Shown here one piece after another: positions 8,065 through 16,210 of a DNA stretch of 64,000 bases. The stretch comes from Aquipuribacter sp. SD81 (GTDB lineage: Bacteria; Actinomycetota; Actinomycetes; Actinomycetales; JBBAYJ01): positions 62,001 to 126,000 of the forward strand of contig NZ_JBBAYJ010000010.1 in NCBI RefSeq assembly GCF_037153975.1, in the 5' to 3' direction. Positions within the stretch are counted from its first letter, which is position 1. Each line of letters opens with the position of its first letter. Both the position numbers and the translations under genes were made by a program. The notes beneath the pieces were generated by a model. It was not told the origin of the DNA. It saw only the letters and a list, made by a program, of their open reading frames with translations, and ran no database searches.

Positions 8065-9510
8065 ATGAGACGCGCACGCGCCGCCACCGCAGGCCTCGGC
8101 CTCGCCCTGACCCTCGGCCTCGTCGCCGCCACCGGCTCCCCCGCGACCGCCGCCGACCCCCTCGACGTCGACGACCTCGACCGCGCCACCGACCGCGCCG
8201 CGAGCGCCGCCGAGCAGGCGCTGGACCAGGCGCCGCAGCGCGCCCTGGAGCGCGCGCCCGGCCTCGGCGCCGGGTCCTCGACGTCGGACGCCGTCGCCGA
8301 GGACCTGCCGCTCACCGGCTTCGAGGCCAGCGGCGGCGCCACGTGGACGACGCTGGAGGAGGAGTACGCCTTCCTCGAGGAGGTCGCCGCCCGCAGCGAG
8401 CGCGTGCGCCTGGAGCAGGTCGCCACGACCGCGCAGGGCCGCCCCCTCACCCTCGTCACGGTGACCGACGGCGAGGAGCGGTCGGTGGAGGAGATCGCCT
8501 CCGGCGCCAGCGCCCTCGTGCTCTGCCTGCAGCACGGCAACGAGCCCGCGGCCCGCGAGGGCTGCCTGCAGGGCCTGCGCGACCTCGCCTTCTCCGACGA
8601 CCCGGCCGACCTGCGCATGCTCGAGCGCAGCACCGTCCTGTTCGTGCCGACCGTCAACCCCGACGGCCGCGCGGCCAACACCCGCGCCAACAGCGAGGGC
8701 ATCGACATCAACCGCGACCACATCGCCCTGGAGAGCGCGGAGGCGCGGGCCGTCGCCGAGCTCACCCGCGACCTCGACCCGGAGATCCTCCACGACGCGC
8801 ACGAGTACGGCGGGAACCGGACCTTCTACAACCGCGACTTCATCCACCTGTGGCCGCGCAACCTCAACGTCGACGACAAGGTGTACGGCCTCGCCCGCAG
8901 CCTCGTGCTCGACTACGTCGACGTCGCGGTCGTCGAGGGCGGCTACACCACGGGCGAGTACGGCATCTACTACGACCCGGAGACAGGTGAGCCGGTCCGG
9001 CAGGTCGCGGGCGACCAGGACGAGCGCATCCTCCGCAACGCGACCGGCCTGCGCCACACGGCGGGCCTCCTCGTGGAGTCCCTCGTCAACGACTTCGACG
9101 GGGTCGGCCCGGTCGCCAACAACCTGCGACGGGTCGACACCCAGGTGCTCGGCATCGAGGGCACCCTCGACATGCTCGCCCGCGACGGCTCGCTGCTCGT
9201 CGCCCAGACCCGGGCCGCCGAGCGCCGGGCGGTGGCCGAGGGGCTGTCCGGCAACGCCGTCGTGTACTTCGACGGCGCGGACAACACCGAGCCCACGCAG
9301 GTCGTCGAGGCACCGTGCGCGTACGTCCTCACCGACGAGCAGCACGCCGACCTGGCGGACACCCTCGCGCTGCACGACATCGCCGTGACCGACGGCACCG
9401 ACGGCTGGACGGTCAGCATGGCCCAGCCCGCCAAGACCGTCATCCCGCTCCTGCTCGACGAGCGCGCGCGCTTCGAGCTGGTCGCGGCCACCCCGGTCGA
9501 CTGCCGCTGA
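8065..9510 (+). CDS. Secreted M14-family zinc carboxypeptidase
   Basis: 481 residues with a signal peptide ending near ATA-ADP at about residue 30. It should remove C-terminal residues from peptides outside the cell. Zinc ligands His and Glu are seen in QHGNEPAARE (about residues 156-165) and the third His in ILHDAHEYGG (about 240-249). The substrate-binding NR pair is in EGIDINRDH. The ATG at 8065 follows GAAGGAG by 4 bases; the longer reading frame from 8017 lacks this site and would bury the signal peptide. A strong hairpin terminator follows the stop. Confidence 0.9.
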   Translation: MRRARAATAGLGLALTLGLVAATGSPATAADPLDVDDLDRATDRAASAAEQALDQAPQRALERAPGLGAGSSTSDAVAEDLPLTGFEASGGATWTTLEEEYAFLEEVAARSERVRLEQVATTAQGRPLTLVTVTDGEERSVEEIASGASALVLCLQHGNEPAAREGCLQGLRDLAFSDDPADLRMLERSTVLFVPTVNPDGRAANTRANSEGIDINRDHIALESAEARAVAELTRDLDPEILHDAHEYGGNRTFYNRDFIHLWPRNLNVDDKVYGLARSLVLDYVDVAVVEGGYTTGEYGIYYDPETGEPVRQVAGDQDERILRNATGLRHTAGLLVESLVNDFDGVGPVANNLRRVDTQVLGIEGTLDMLARDGSLLVAQTRAAERRAVAEGLSGNAVVYFDGADNTEPTQVVEAPCAYVLTDEQHADLADTLALHDIAVTDGTDGWTVSMAQPAKTVIPLLLDERARFELVAATPVDCR

Positions 9511-9529
9511 GCGACGGGGACCCCTCCGG

Positions 9530-9566
9530 GGAGGGGGCGTGCGGGCACCGTCCGCACGCCCCCTCC
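9530..9566 (+). terminator. Hairpin terminator after the carboxypeptidase
   Basis: A perfect 15-bp stem (9530-9544 with 9552-9566) encloses a 7-base loop. No T-run follows, as is usual in high-GC actinobacteria. It ends 15 bp before the next ATG. Confidence 0.7.
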
Positions 9567-9580
9567 CTACGCTCGTCGTC

Positions 9581-10075
9581 ATGACCGGGCCCGACCCCCA
9601 GCTCCACACGCTGCTCGACCGTGCCGTCGCCCTCGCCGTCGACAGCGTCTCCGACGACGGCGGGCCCTTCGGGGCCCTGGTCGTGCGGTCGGTCGACGAC
9701 GGGTGGACGACCGTGGCCGAGGGCACCAACCGCGTGACGGCGTCGCACGACCCGACCGCCCACGCCGAGGTCGTGGCGCTGCGCGCAGCCGGGGCGGCGC
9801 TCGGCACGCACGAGCTCTCCGGGTGCGTGCTGCTCGCCAGCTGCGAGCCGTGCCCCATGTGCCTGACCGCGGCCATGTGGGCCCGGGTCGACGCGGTGTG
9901 GTTCGCCGCCACCCGGCACGACGCCGCGGCGGCCGGCTTCGACGACCTCGCCTTCTACGACCAGCTCGACCGTCCGCGCGAGCAGTGGGTGCCGCCGGTC
10001 GCACGGGCCCCGCTCACCGACGCCGTCGCGCCGTTCCGGGCGTGGGCCGCGCACGAGGGCCGGGTCGGCTACTGA
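9581..10075 (+). CDS. Cytosine/guanine-deaminase family nucleoside deaminase (GuaD-like)
   Basis: 164 residues of the zinc-dependent CDA fold. The catalytic pair is present: HAEVVALRAA (zinc His and proton-shuttle Glu) and SCEPCPMCL (two zinc Cys). The segment TRHDAAAAGFDD closely resembles the GuaD subgroup that converts guanine to xanthine, more than tRNA adenosine deaminase TadA, which lacks it. The enzyme is cytoplasmic. Its TGA overlaps the ATG of the next gene (TGATG), suggesting coupled translation. Confidence 0.82.
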   Translation: MTGPDPQLHTLLDRAVALAVDSVSDDGGPFGALVVRSVDDGWTTVAEGTNRVTASHDPTAHAEVVALRAAGAALGTHELSGCVLLASCEPCPMCLTAAMWARVDAVWFAATRHDAAAAGFDDLAFYDQLDRPREQWVPPVARAPLTDAVAPFRAWAAHEGRVGY

Positions 10076-10695
10076 TGGCCCCGGCCGACCGGCTCCGCGA
10101 GCCGGGGCAGGAGTCCGTCACGGTCACCGTCACGCGGCGGGCCCTGCCCGGCCGGCAGGCCGAGATGGGCGCGTGGGTGCAGGCGGGCCAGCGGCTCGCC
10201 TCGCAGTTCCCCGGCTTCCTCGGCGCGGGCCACGTCCGCCCGGCCGGCGACGGCGACGTGTGGCACATGCTCTACCGCTTCGCCGACCCCGAGTGCCTGG
10301 GCCGCTGGGAGTCCTCCGGGGAGCGGCAGTGGTGGCTCGCGTCCGCCCTCGGCCTGGTGCAGGAGGAGCAGGTCGAGCGCCGGACCGGCATCGAGGGCTG
10401 GTTCGACGAGCCACGCGCTCGTGAGGTGACCCCCGCCTCGCCGGTCGCGCCGCCGCGCTGGAAGCAGGCGTGCGTCATCTGGCTCGCGTTCTTCCCCGTC
10501 AACCTGCTCGCGCAGGCGCTGCTCAACCCGCTCCTCGGCTCCTGGCCGCTCGCGCTGCGCGTCCTCGTCCTCACCGTCGCCCTCGTGCCGGTGATGACGT
10601 ACCTCGTGCTGCCGTGGGTGACGCGGCGGCTGCAGTGGTGGCTCGAGGGACGCCCGGCCCCCTGGCGCAGGTCGTCCGGGGGGCGACCGGCGTGA
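10075..10695 (+). CDS. ABM-domain protein with C-terminal membrane helices
   Basis: 206 residues. Residues 10-105 form a dimeric alpha/beta-barrel of the antibiotic biosynthesis monooxygenase superfamily (SVTVTVTRRALPG, FPGFLGAGHVRP, WHMLYRFADPECLGRWESS). Residues 130-190 contain two hydrophobic helices, one ACVIWLAFFPVNLLAQALL and one LALRVLVLTVALVPVMTYLV. This two-part layout is known in a conserved bacterial family of unclear function, so no substrate is assigned. It is coupled at both ends: TGATG with the deaminase and GTGA with the metallopeptidase-like gene. Confidence 0.75.
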   Translation: MAPADRLREPGQESVTVTVTRRALPGRQAEMGAWVQAGQRLASQFPGFLGAGHVRPAGDGDVWHMLYRFADPECLGRWESSGERQWWLASALGLVQEEQVERRTGIEGWFDEPRAREVTPASPVAPPRWKQACVIWLAFFPVNLLAQALLNPLLGSWPLALRVLVLTVALVPVMTYLVLPWVTRRLQWWLEGRPAPWRRSSGGRPA

Positions 10696-11048
10696 GCGTC
10701 GACATGACCGTCGAGGAGTTCGAGCAGGCCGTGTCCGAGGCGCTCGACGAGGTGCCCGCCGAGCTCGCGCGGCTCATGGACAACGTCGTCGTGCTCGTGG
10801 AGGAGCACCCGCCGCCCCACGAGCCGCAGGACCTGCTGGGGCTGTACGAGGGGACCCCCCTCACCGAGCGCGACAGCTGGTACGCGGGCGTGCTGCCGGA
10901 CCGGATCTTCGTGTACCGGCAGCCGCTCCTCGCCATGTGCGACTCCCCCGACGAGGTCGTCGAGGAGGTGCTCGTCACGGTCGTGCACGAGATCGCCCAC
11001 CACTTCGGCATCGACGACGACCGTCTGCACGAGCTGGGCTGGGCCTGA
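10692..11048 (+). CDS. Small zincin-like metallopeptidase
   Basis: 118 residues from the coupled GTG; ATG at 10704 is an alternative four codons in. It matches the actinobacterial minimal-zincin family: MTVEEFEQAVSEALDEVPAEL at the start and the HExxH zinc motif in VVHEIAHHFGIDDDRLHELGW at the end, where a downstream Asp/Glu can supply the third ligand. No signal peptide, so it acts in the cytoplasm. Family members have no agreed substrate. It ends the three-gene run guaD-like, ABM protein, zincin. Confidence 0.8.
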   Translation: MSVDMTVEEFEQAVSEALDEVPAELARLMDNVVVLVEEHPPPHEPQDLLGLYEGTPLTERDSWYAGVLPDRIFVYRQPLLAMCDSPDEVVEEVLVTVVHEIAHHFGIDDDRLHELGWA

Positions 11049-11097
11049 CGCCGGCCCCCGGCGGGCGGACCCACGCGGACCCAGGGGGGCCCGTCGG

Positions 11098-11979
11098 TCA
11101 GGCCTGCTCCCGCAGCACCTCGTCGAGCGAGCGCGCCGGGCGGCCGGTCACCCGCTCGACGTGGTCCGTGACCTCGGCCATCTCGCCCGCGGCGATGGCC
11201 GTGTAGGTCGACACCCACGCCTCGACCTGCCAGTCGGGCGCGCCGTACGACGCGCGCGAGGCGTAGGCCTGCTCGAGGGTCTCCGCCTCGTAGCGGACGT
11301 CGCGGCCGGTGACGCGCGACACCGTCGCGGCCGCCTCGGCGAGCGTGAACGCCTCGGGGCCGGTCAGCACGTACGTCGCGTCCCGGTGCGCGGCCGGGTC
11401 GCGGAGCACGGCGGTCGCGACGTCGGCGACGTCGGCCACCGCCACCCCTGCGAGCCGCCCGTCGCCGCCAGGGCCGCGGATGACGCCGTCCTCGCCGGCC
11501 AGCAGCGGCATGAAGTCGGCGTAGAGGTTGTCGCGGAGGAACGTGTGGTGCGCCACCCCGGAGGCGCGCACGTGCTCCTCGGTCGCCCAGTGGTCGCGAC
11601 CGAGGGTGAAGACGGACTCCGGCGAGGCGCCCGCGAACGACGTGTAGACGAGGTGCCCGACGCCGGCGTCGGCGGCGGCGTCGACGAAGCCGCGGTGCTC
11701 GTCGACCCGGTCCTCCGACTCCGCCCCGCTGACCATGAGCACGACGGACAGCCCGTCCAGCGCCCGGCGCGACGCCTCGCCGTCGCGGTACTCGCACACG
11801 GCCACGTCGACCGAGCCGGGGCCGTCGAGCCGTGGTGCGCGGGACGCGTCGCGCACGAGCAGGCGCACGTCGTGACCCGCGGCCACCAGCGCCCGGGCCA
11901 CCCTGCCGCCGACCCTGCCGGTGGCACCCGTCACCCCGACGGACGTCCTCGTGCCCTGCGGTCCCGCCTGCTGCGTCAT
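11098..11979 (-). CDS. NmrA-like NAD(P)-binding protein (atypical SDR)
   Basis: 293 residues. The N-terminal dinucleotide motif VTGATGRVGGRVARALVAAGHDV is followed by VRDASRAPRL and VLMVSGAESEDRVDEHR, as in NmrA/HSCARG-type proteins and azoreductase-like atypical SDRs. The region after residue 180 (ADVADVATAVLRD, YVLTGPEAFTLAEAAATVSRVTGRDVRYE) is also typical. It may be a redox sensor or a quinone oxidoreductase; sequence alone does not decide. It converges on the zincin gene and is followed on the other side by tRNA genes. Confidence 0.85.
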   Translation of the reverse strand: MTQQAGPQGTRTSVGVTGATGRVGGRVARALVAAGHDVRLLVRDASRAPRLDGPGSVDVAVCEYRDGEASRRALDGLSVVLMVSGAESEDRVDEHRGFVDAAADAGVGHLVYTSFAGASPESVFTLGRDHWATEEHVRASGVAHHTFLRDNLYADFMPLLAGEDGVIRGPGGDGRLAGVAVADVADVATAVLRDPAAHRDATYVLTGPEAFTLAEAAATVSRVTGRDVRYEAETLEQAYASRASYGAPDWQVEAWVSTYTAIAAGEMAEVTDHVERVTGRPARSLDEVLREQA

Positions 11980-12042
11980 GCCGTCGCCAACCCCGCCGGG
12001 ACCGCGGCTCTTCCCCCGGACGGGGGTCGTCGCGCAGCCGGT

Positions 12043-12072
12043 TTGGAGCCCGGGCGGTTGTGCCCATATGCT
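12043..12072 (+). promoter_or_regulatory. Probable promoter of tRNA-Glu/tRNA-Asp
   Basis: TTGGAG (12043-12048), an 18-bp spacer, and TATGCT (12067-12072) sit about 28 bp ahead of the mature 5' end of tRNA-Glu. One primary transcript can cover both tRNAs. Confidence 0.45.
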
Positions 12073-12099
12073 TCACACGCTCCACACGGGACGTCCCGC

Positions 12100-12172
12100 G
12101 CCCCTATCGTCTAGCGGCCTAGGACGCCGCCCTTTCAAGGCGGTAGCACGGGTTCGAATCCCGTTGGGGGCA
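12100..12172 (+). tRNA. tRNA-Glu (UUC anticodon)
   Basis: A 73-base cloverleaf with acceptor GCCCCTA pairing TGGGGGC, anticodon stem CCGCC/GGCGG with loop CTTTCAA (anticodon TTC), and T-arm GGGTTCGAATCCC. The CCA end is not encoded. Confidence 0.97.
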
Positions 12173-12202
12173 CAGCACCACAGGCCGGGTTGGCCACAAC
12201 CA

Positions 12203-12276
12203 GGCCCCGTAGCGCAGTTGGTTAGCGCGCCGCCCTGTCACGGCGGAGGTCGCGGGTTCAAGTCCCGTCGGGGTCG
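12203..12276 (+). tRNA. tRNA-Asp (GUC anticodon)
   Basis: A 74-base cloverleaf with acceptor GGCCCCG pairing CGGGGTC, anticodon stem CCGCC/GGCGG with loop CTGTCAC (anticodon GTC), and T-arm GGGTTCAAGTCCC. It starts 30 bp after tRNA-Glu. The CCA end is not encoded. Confidence 0.97.
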
Positions 12277-12367
12277 CACAGCTCCACGTCCCACCTCGAC
12301 GCCCGTCGGCAGCCGCCGGCGGGCGTTCGTCGTCCCGGGGGCCCGGGCCACGCGGTCGACCGTCGTC

Positions 12368-12458
12368 GACCACAGGCGCACAGCGGGTGCGCCGAGCACC
12401 ACCGACGCGCGCCGCACCCGACCACAGGCGCACAGCGTGTGCGCCGAGCGCCACCGAC
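12368..12458. repeat. Two direct 39-bp hairpin repeats
   Basis: Both copies run from GACCACAGGCGCACAGCG to GCCGAGC and CCACCGAC, with 13 bp between them. Copy 2 forms GGCGCACA-GCG-TGTGCGCC, an 8-bp stem. They lie 90 bp after tRNA-Asp and may serve as its terminator or as a protein site. Confidence 0.6.
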
Positions 12459-12549
12459 GGGCTGAGCCGATCGCCCGAACACGGGACGTGCCCGAATTGT
12501 TCCGTGAGAACGGTCCCACGAAGGGCATCCGCCCGTGTCCATCTTTTGC

Positions 12550-12578
12550 TTGACCGTAACCAAAAGAGGTCGTAGGTT
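12550..12578 (+). promoter_or_regulatory. Promoter of the sugar dehydrogenase gene, with overlapping inverted repeat
   Basis: TTGACC (12550-12555), a 17-bp spacer and TAGGTT (12573-12578) make a good actinobacterial promoter. CTTTTG (12543-12548) and CAAAAG (12561-12566) form an inverted repeat across the -35 box and could be an operator. The leader to the GTG start is about 175 bases. Confidence 0.55.
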
Positions 12579-12760
12579 CGCCGCAGGTCGAGGACGACCC
12601 GACTGGGACCTCCGCTCATCCGGACCGGCGCTGGCACCGCCGCCACCGGGCCGTCCAGGACCTGACCGCGAGACCCCCGGCGCCACGAGGCACCCCGCTG
12701 ATGCTCCGGCGGGCGTGGCGCCGGGGGCCCGGCACATCCCCGACGGAGAGGACATGCACG

Positions 12761-15700
12761 GTGAACACTAGGAAGCGGGGTCTGGCGGCGCTCGGCGTCG
12801 CGGGCCTCCTGGCGGTGACGATGCCGACCGGCACGGCACTCGCCCACGACGGCGTGGACCACAGCGCCGAGCCGGGCGCCGAGGCAGCGCTCGACTGGTC
12901 CAACTACGAGAAGATCACCCTGACCAAGGAGACCGGCGAGCCGGTCGACATGGCCGTCATGCCGGACCGGACGGTGCTCCACACCGCCCGCAACGGCGTG
13001 CTCCGCCACACCGACCCCGGCACCGGGGTGACGCGCGTCGTCAACACCATCGACGTCTACGCGAACTCCGAGGACGGTCTGCAGACAGTCACCCTCGACC
13101 CCGACTTCGAGACGAACCAGTGGGTCTACCTGTACTACGCCCCGCGCGTCATGGAGGGCGACCGCTACCCGACCACCACCCCGAGCGGCTCGGCGCCGAA
13201 CACGCTGCCCGCCGGCGCGGACCTGTCGTACTGGGACCAGTGGCTCGGCTACAACCAGCTGTCGCGTTTCAAGTGGGACGCCGAGGCCGGCGCGCTCGAC
13301 CTGTCGACCGAGCAGAAGATCATCCAGGTCGAGGTGCAGCGCGGCCAGTGCTGCCACGTCGCCGGTGACGTCGCCTTCGACGCCGAGGGCAACCTGTACC
13401 TCTCCACGGGAGACAACACGCCGGCCGGCACCCCCGGCGCCAACGGCTTCGCGCCCAACAACAACGCCCCGGGCTACAACCCCGGCTTCGACGCCCGCCG
13501 GGGCGCCGGCAGCACGAACGACCTGCGGGGCGCCGTGCTCCGCATCACCGTGCAGGACGACGGGTCCTACACGATCCCCGAGGGCAACCTCTTCGAGCCC
13601 GGCACCGAGGGCACCCGGCCCGAGCTGTTCGTCATGGGTCTGCGCAACCCGTTCCGCATGGACGTCGACCCCGTGACGGGCGCCGTCGTGTGGGGCGACT
13701 ACGGCCCGGACTCCGGCACGCCCGACCCGCAGCGCGGGCCGATGGGCTACGTGGAGTGGCAGAGCACGACGCAGCCGATCAACGGCGGCTGGCCGTACTG
13801 CCACGGTCCCAACGCGAACTACAACGAGTGGGACTTCGCGACCGCGACGCCGGGTGAGTTCTTCGACTGCGAGGCCGGCGCCGAGAACAACAGCACGTGG
13901 AACACCGGTCTCGACGTCCTGCCCCCGGCCACGGCCCCGCAGCTGTGGTACGGCGACGACGACGACGACCAGCCGTGGCCCGAGCTGACGGCCTTCGGCC
14001 CCGGTGGCCAGGGCCCGATGGGCGGCCCGGTCTACCGCTACGACGCCGACAACCCGTCGACCACGAAGATGCCGGAGTACTGGGACGGCAAGGCGTTCTT
14101 CGCCGAGTTCAGCCAGGACTACCTCGCGGCCTTCACGATCCCGGACCTCGACGGGCCGGTGACGCACATCGAGAACTTCCTGCCCAACGCCGCGCTGCGC
14201 GACAACCTGCAGCCGATCACCGACAGCCCGATCGACATCGAGTTCGGGCCCGACGGGTCGCTGTACATCCTCGACTACGGCAACGGCTTCTTCCGGCAGA
14301 ACCCGGAGGCCGGCCTCTACCGCGTCGACTACGCCGCCGGCAACAAGTCGCCGACCGCGGTCATCTCCGCCGACCCCATCTCCGCCAGCGAGGCGCCGCT
14401 GACCGTCAACTTCGACGGCACCGGCTCCAGCGACCCCGAGGGCGGCGCGCTCACCTACGAGTGGGACTTCGACGGTGACGGCACCTTCGACGCCACCGGC
14501 GCCACGGTCGAGCACACGTACACCGAGCTGGCCGCGTACACCGTGCGCCTGCGGGTCACCGACCCGGAGGGCAAGACGGGCATCACCTCCCGTCTCGTCA
14601 CGGTCGGCAACGTCGCGCCGACCCTCACCGCCGAGCTCCCGCTCGACGGCGGTTTCTTCAACTGGGGTGACGCGGTGCCGTACCGGTTCACGACGTCCGA
14701 CCCGGAGGACGGCGACGCGACGGTGTGCAGCCGCGTGCGCTGGACCCTCGGCCTCGGCCACGACACCCACGCCCACCCGGAGCTCCTCGGCTCGGGCTGC
14801 TCCGGCGCCTGGGTCACCCCGGCGGACGCTCCCGAGCACGGTGTGACGGAGAAGCTCTTCGCCGTCGTCGTCGCGACGTACACCGACTCCGGCAACGGCG
14901 ACATCGCACCCGCGCAGGGCGTGGTGTCGCTCGTCCTCAACCCGTTCGTCCAGGAGGCCGAGCACGCCGACTCCCTCGTCGGGGTCGAGGTCGTGGACGA
15001 CGAGACCGCGGGCGCGCTGGCCAAGGTGACGTCGTTCGACGCGGGCGACCGCCTCAGCTGGGACCCCGTGAACTTCTTCGGGATCACCGGGCTCGACGTC
15101 CGGGCCAGCGGCCGCGGCGAGCTGCAGCTGCGCTGGGACGACCCGGCCGCGGAGCCCTTCGGCACCGTGACCGTCGACTCCACCGGCTGGAGCACCGTGG
15201 CCGCCGACATCACCGCCCTGCCCGAGGGCACCGGCGTGCTGCACGTCACGAGCACCGGCGGCGTGGAGGTCGACACCTTCACGTTCCTCGGCGACGGCAT
15301 CACCGACGTCACCGCGCCTGAGGCCACGTACACCGTGACCCCGGCCGAGCCCACCGGCGACAACGGCTGGTACCGGGGTGACGTCCGCGTCCAGCTCGCC
15401 GCGAGCGACGACGGTGCGCTGGCCAGCGTGGAGTACTCCCTCGACGGCGGGGCGTGGACGAACGTCCGCAACAACCGCAGCGGCGCCATCTCCGCCTTCA
15501 CCGTCAGCGGCGACGGGGCCCACGAGGTCCGCTACCGCGCCACCGACACCGGCGGCAACGTCTCCGAGGTCGGCACCATCGCGGTGAACATCGACACGGT
15601 GGCTCCCGAGCTCACCGTCGCCGGCCTGGCCGACGGCGACGAGCTCGGCAGCTCCGAGGTGCTCGACATCACCGTCGAGGCAACGGACGCCACCTCCGGG

Positions 15701-16078
15701 GTCGCCTCGGTCGAGGCGACCGTCGACGGCGAGGCCGTCGACCTCGACGGCCTCGAGCTGTGGACCCTCGACCTCGGCTCGCACGAGGTCGTGGTCACGG
15801 TCACCGACGAGTCCGGGCTGTCGACCACGTGGACGGCGACGTTCACGGTCTCGACCTCGGCCGCGGACCTGCAGGCCCACGTCGACCGCCTCGCGGCGGC
15901 CGGCGAGCTGCAGGGCCGTGAGCTGGCCCAGGCCCGGGCGTTCGTCGCCCAGGCCGTCCGCCACCTCGACGGCGGTCGCGCCGACCAGGCCGTCAAGGCG
16001 CTCGAGCGGCTCGTCGCCGCCACCGACGACGAGCTGCTCGACCGCGACGCCGAGGCGGTCATCGACTCCCTCGGCTGA
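12761..16078 (+). CDS. Exported PQQ/sorbosone-dehydrogenase-type beta-propeller with PKD and carbohydrate-binding-like domains
   Basis: 1105 residues. The GTG start follows GGAGAGG and gives a signal peptide ending near ALA-HDG. Residues about 45-525 match the glucose/sorbosone dehydrogenase propeller: LDPDFETNQWVYLYY, QCCHVAGDVAFD, LYLSTGDN, LFVMGLRNPFRMDVDP, WGDYGPDSG. About 530-620 is a PKD domain (FDGTGSSDPEGG, YEWDFDGDG). About 725-845 resembles a CBM6-type carbohydrate-binding module, and 850-1035 is Ig-like. The last 70 residues are a helical, FIVAR-like bundle. It should oxidise a sugar outside the cell, perhaps while bound to a polymer. The cofactor (PQQ) is inferred from the family. 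Confidence 0.88.
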   Translation: MNTRKRGLAALGVAGLLAVTMPTGTALAHDGVDHSAEPGAEAALDWSNYEKITLTKETGEPVDMAVMPDRTVLHTARNGVLRHTDPGTGVTRVVNTIDVYANSEDGLQTVTLDPDFETNQWVYLYYAPRVMEGDRYPTTTPSGSAPNTLPAGADLSYWDQWLGYNQLSRFKWDAEAGALDLSTEQKIIQVEVQRGQCCHVAGDVAFDAEGNLYLSTGDNTPAGTPGANGFAPNNNAPGYNPGFDARRGAGSTNDLRGAVLRITVQDDGSYTIPEGNLFEPGTEGTRPELFVMGLRNPFRMDVDPVTGAVVWGDYGPDSGTPDPQRGPMGYVEWQSTTQPINGGWPYCHGPNANYNEWDFATATPGEFFDCEAGAENNSTWNTGLDVLPPATAPQLWYGDDDDDQPWPELTAFGPGGQGPMGGPVYRYDADNPSTTKMPEYWDGKAFFAEFSQDYLAAFTIPDLDGPVTHIENFLPNAALRDNLQPITDSPIDIEFGPDGSLYILDYGNGFFRQNPEAGLYRVDYAAGNKSPTAVISADPISASEAPLTVNFDGTGSSDPEGGALTYEWDFDGDGTFDATGATVEHTYTELAAYTVRLRVTDPEGKTGITSRLVTVGNVAPTLTAELPLDGGFFNWGDAVPYRFTTSDPEDGDATVCSRVRWTLGLGHDTHAHPELLGSGCSGAWVTPADAPEHGVTEKLFAVVVATYTDSGNGDIAPAQGVVSLVLNPFVQEAEHADSLVGVEVVDDETAGALAKVTSFDAGDRLSWDPVNFFGITGLDVRASGRGELQLRWDDPAAEPFGTVTVDSTGWSTVAADITALPEGTGVLHVTSTGGVEVDTFTFLGDGITDVTAPEATYTVTPAEPTGDNGWYRGDVRVQLAASDDGALASVEYSLDGGAWTNVRNNRSGAISAFTVSGDGAHEVRYRATDTGGNVSEVGTIAVNIDTVAPELTVAGLADGDELGSSEVLDITVEATDATSGVASVEATVDGEAVDLDGLELWTLDLGSHEVVVTVTDESGLSTTWTATFTVSTSAADLQAHVDRLAAAGELQGRELAQARAFVAQAVRHLDGGRADQAVKALERLVAATDDELLDRDAEAVIDSLG

Positions 16079-16087
16079 CCCGCACCA

Positions 16088-16119
16088 CCCGGCGGGGGCG
16101 TGTGAGCGCCCCCGCCGGG
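16088..16119 (+). terminator. Hairpin terminator
   Basis: A 13-bp stem, CCCGGCGGGGGCG (16088-16100) with its complement (16107-16119), and a 6-base loop lie 10 bp after the dehydrogenase stop. It may attenuate read-through into the next gene. Confidence 0.65.
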
Positions 16120-16210
16120 TAGCACCACCGGAACGACCCGCACCACCTGTCCGAGAACGACCCCCGAGTCCGGGGCCGACCGGCCCCGACACGTCAAGGA
16201 GGACGACCCC

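Larger units (their letters stand above)
12277..12760. other. 484-bp intergenic start of the sugar island
   Basis: No convincing gene. It holds two 39-bp direct repeats (12368-12406 and 12420-12458, a few mismatches), each containing a hairpin with GGCGCAC/GTGCGCC arms, then a promoter region and the leader of the PQQ-type dehydrogenase gene. No integrase and no copy of the tRNA-Asp 3' end is seen here. Confidence 0.7.
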
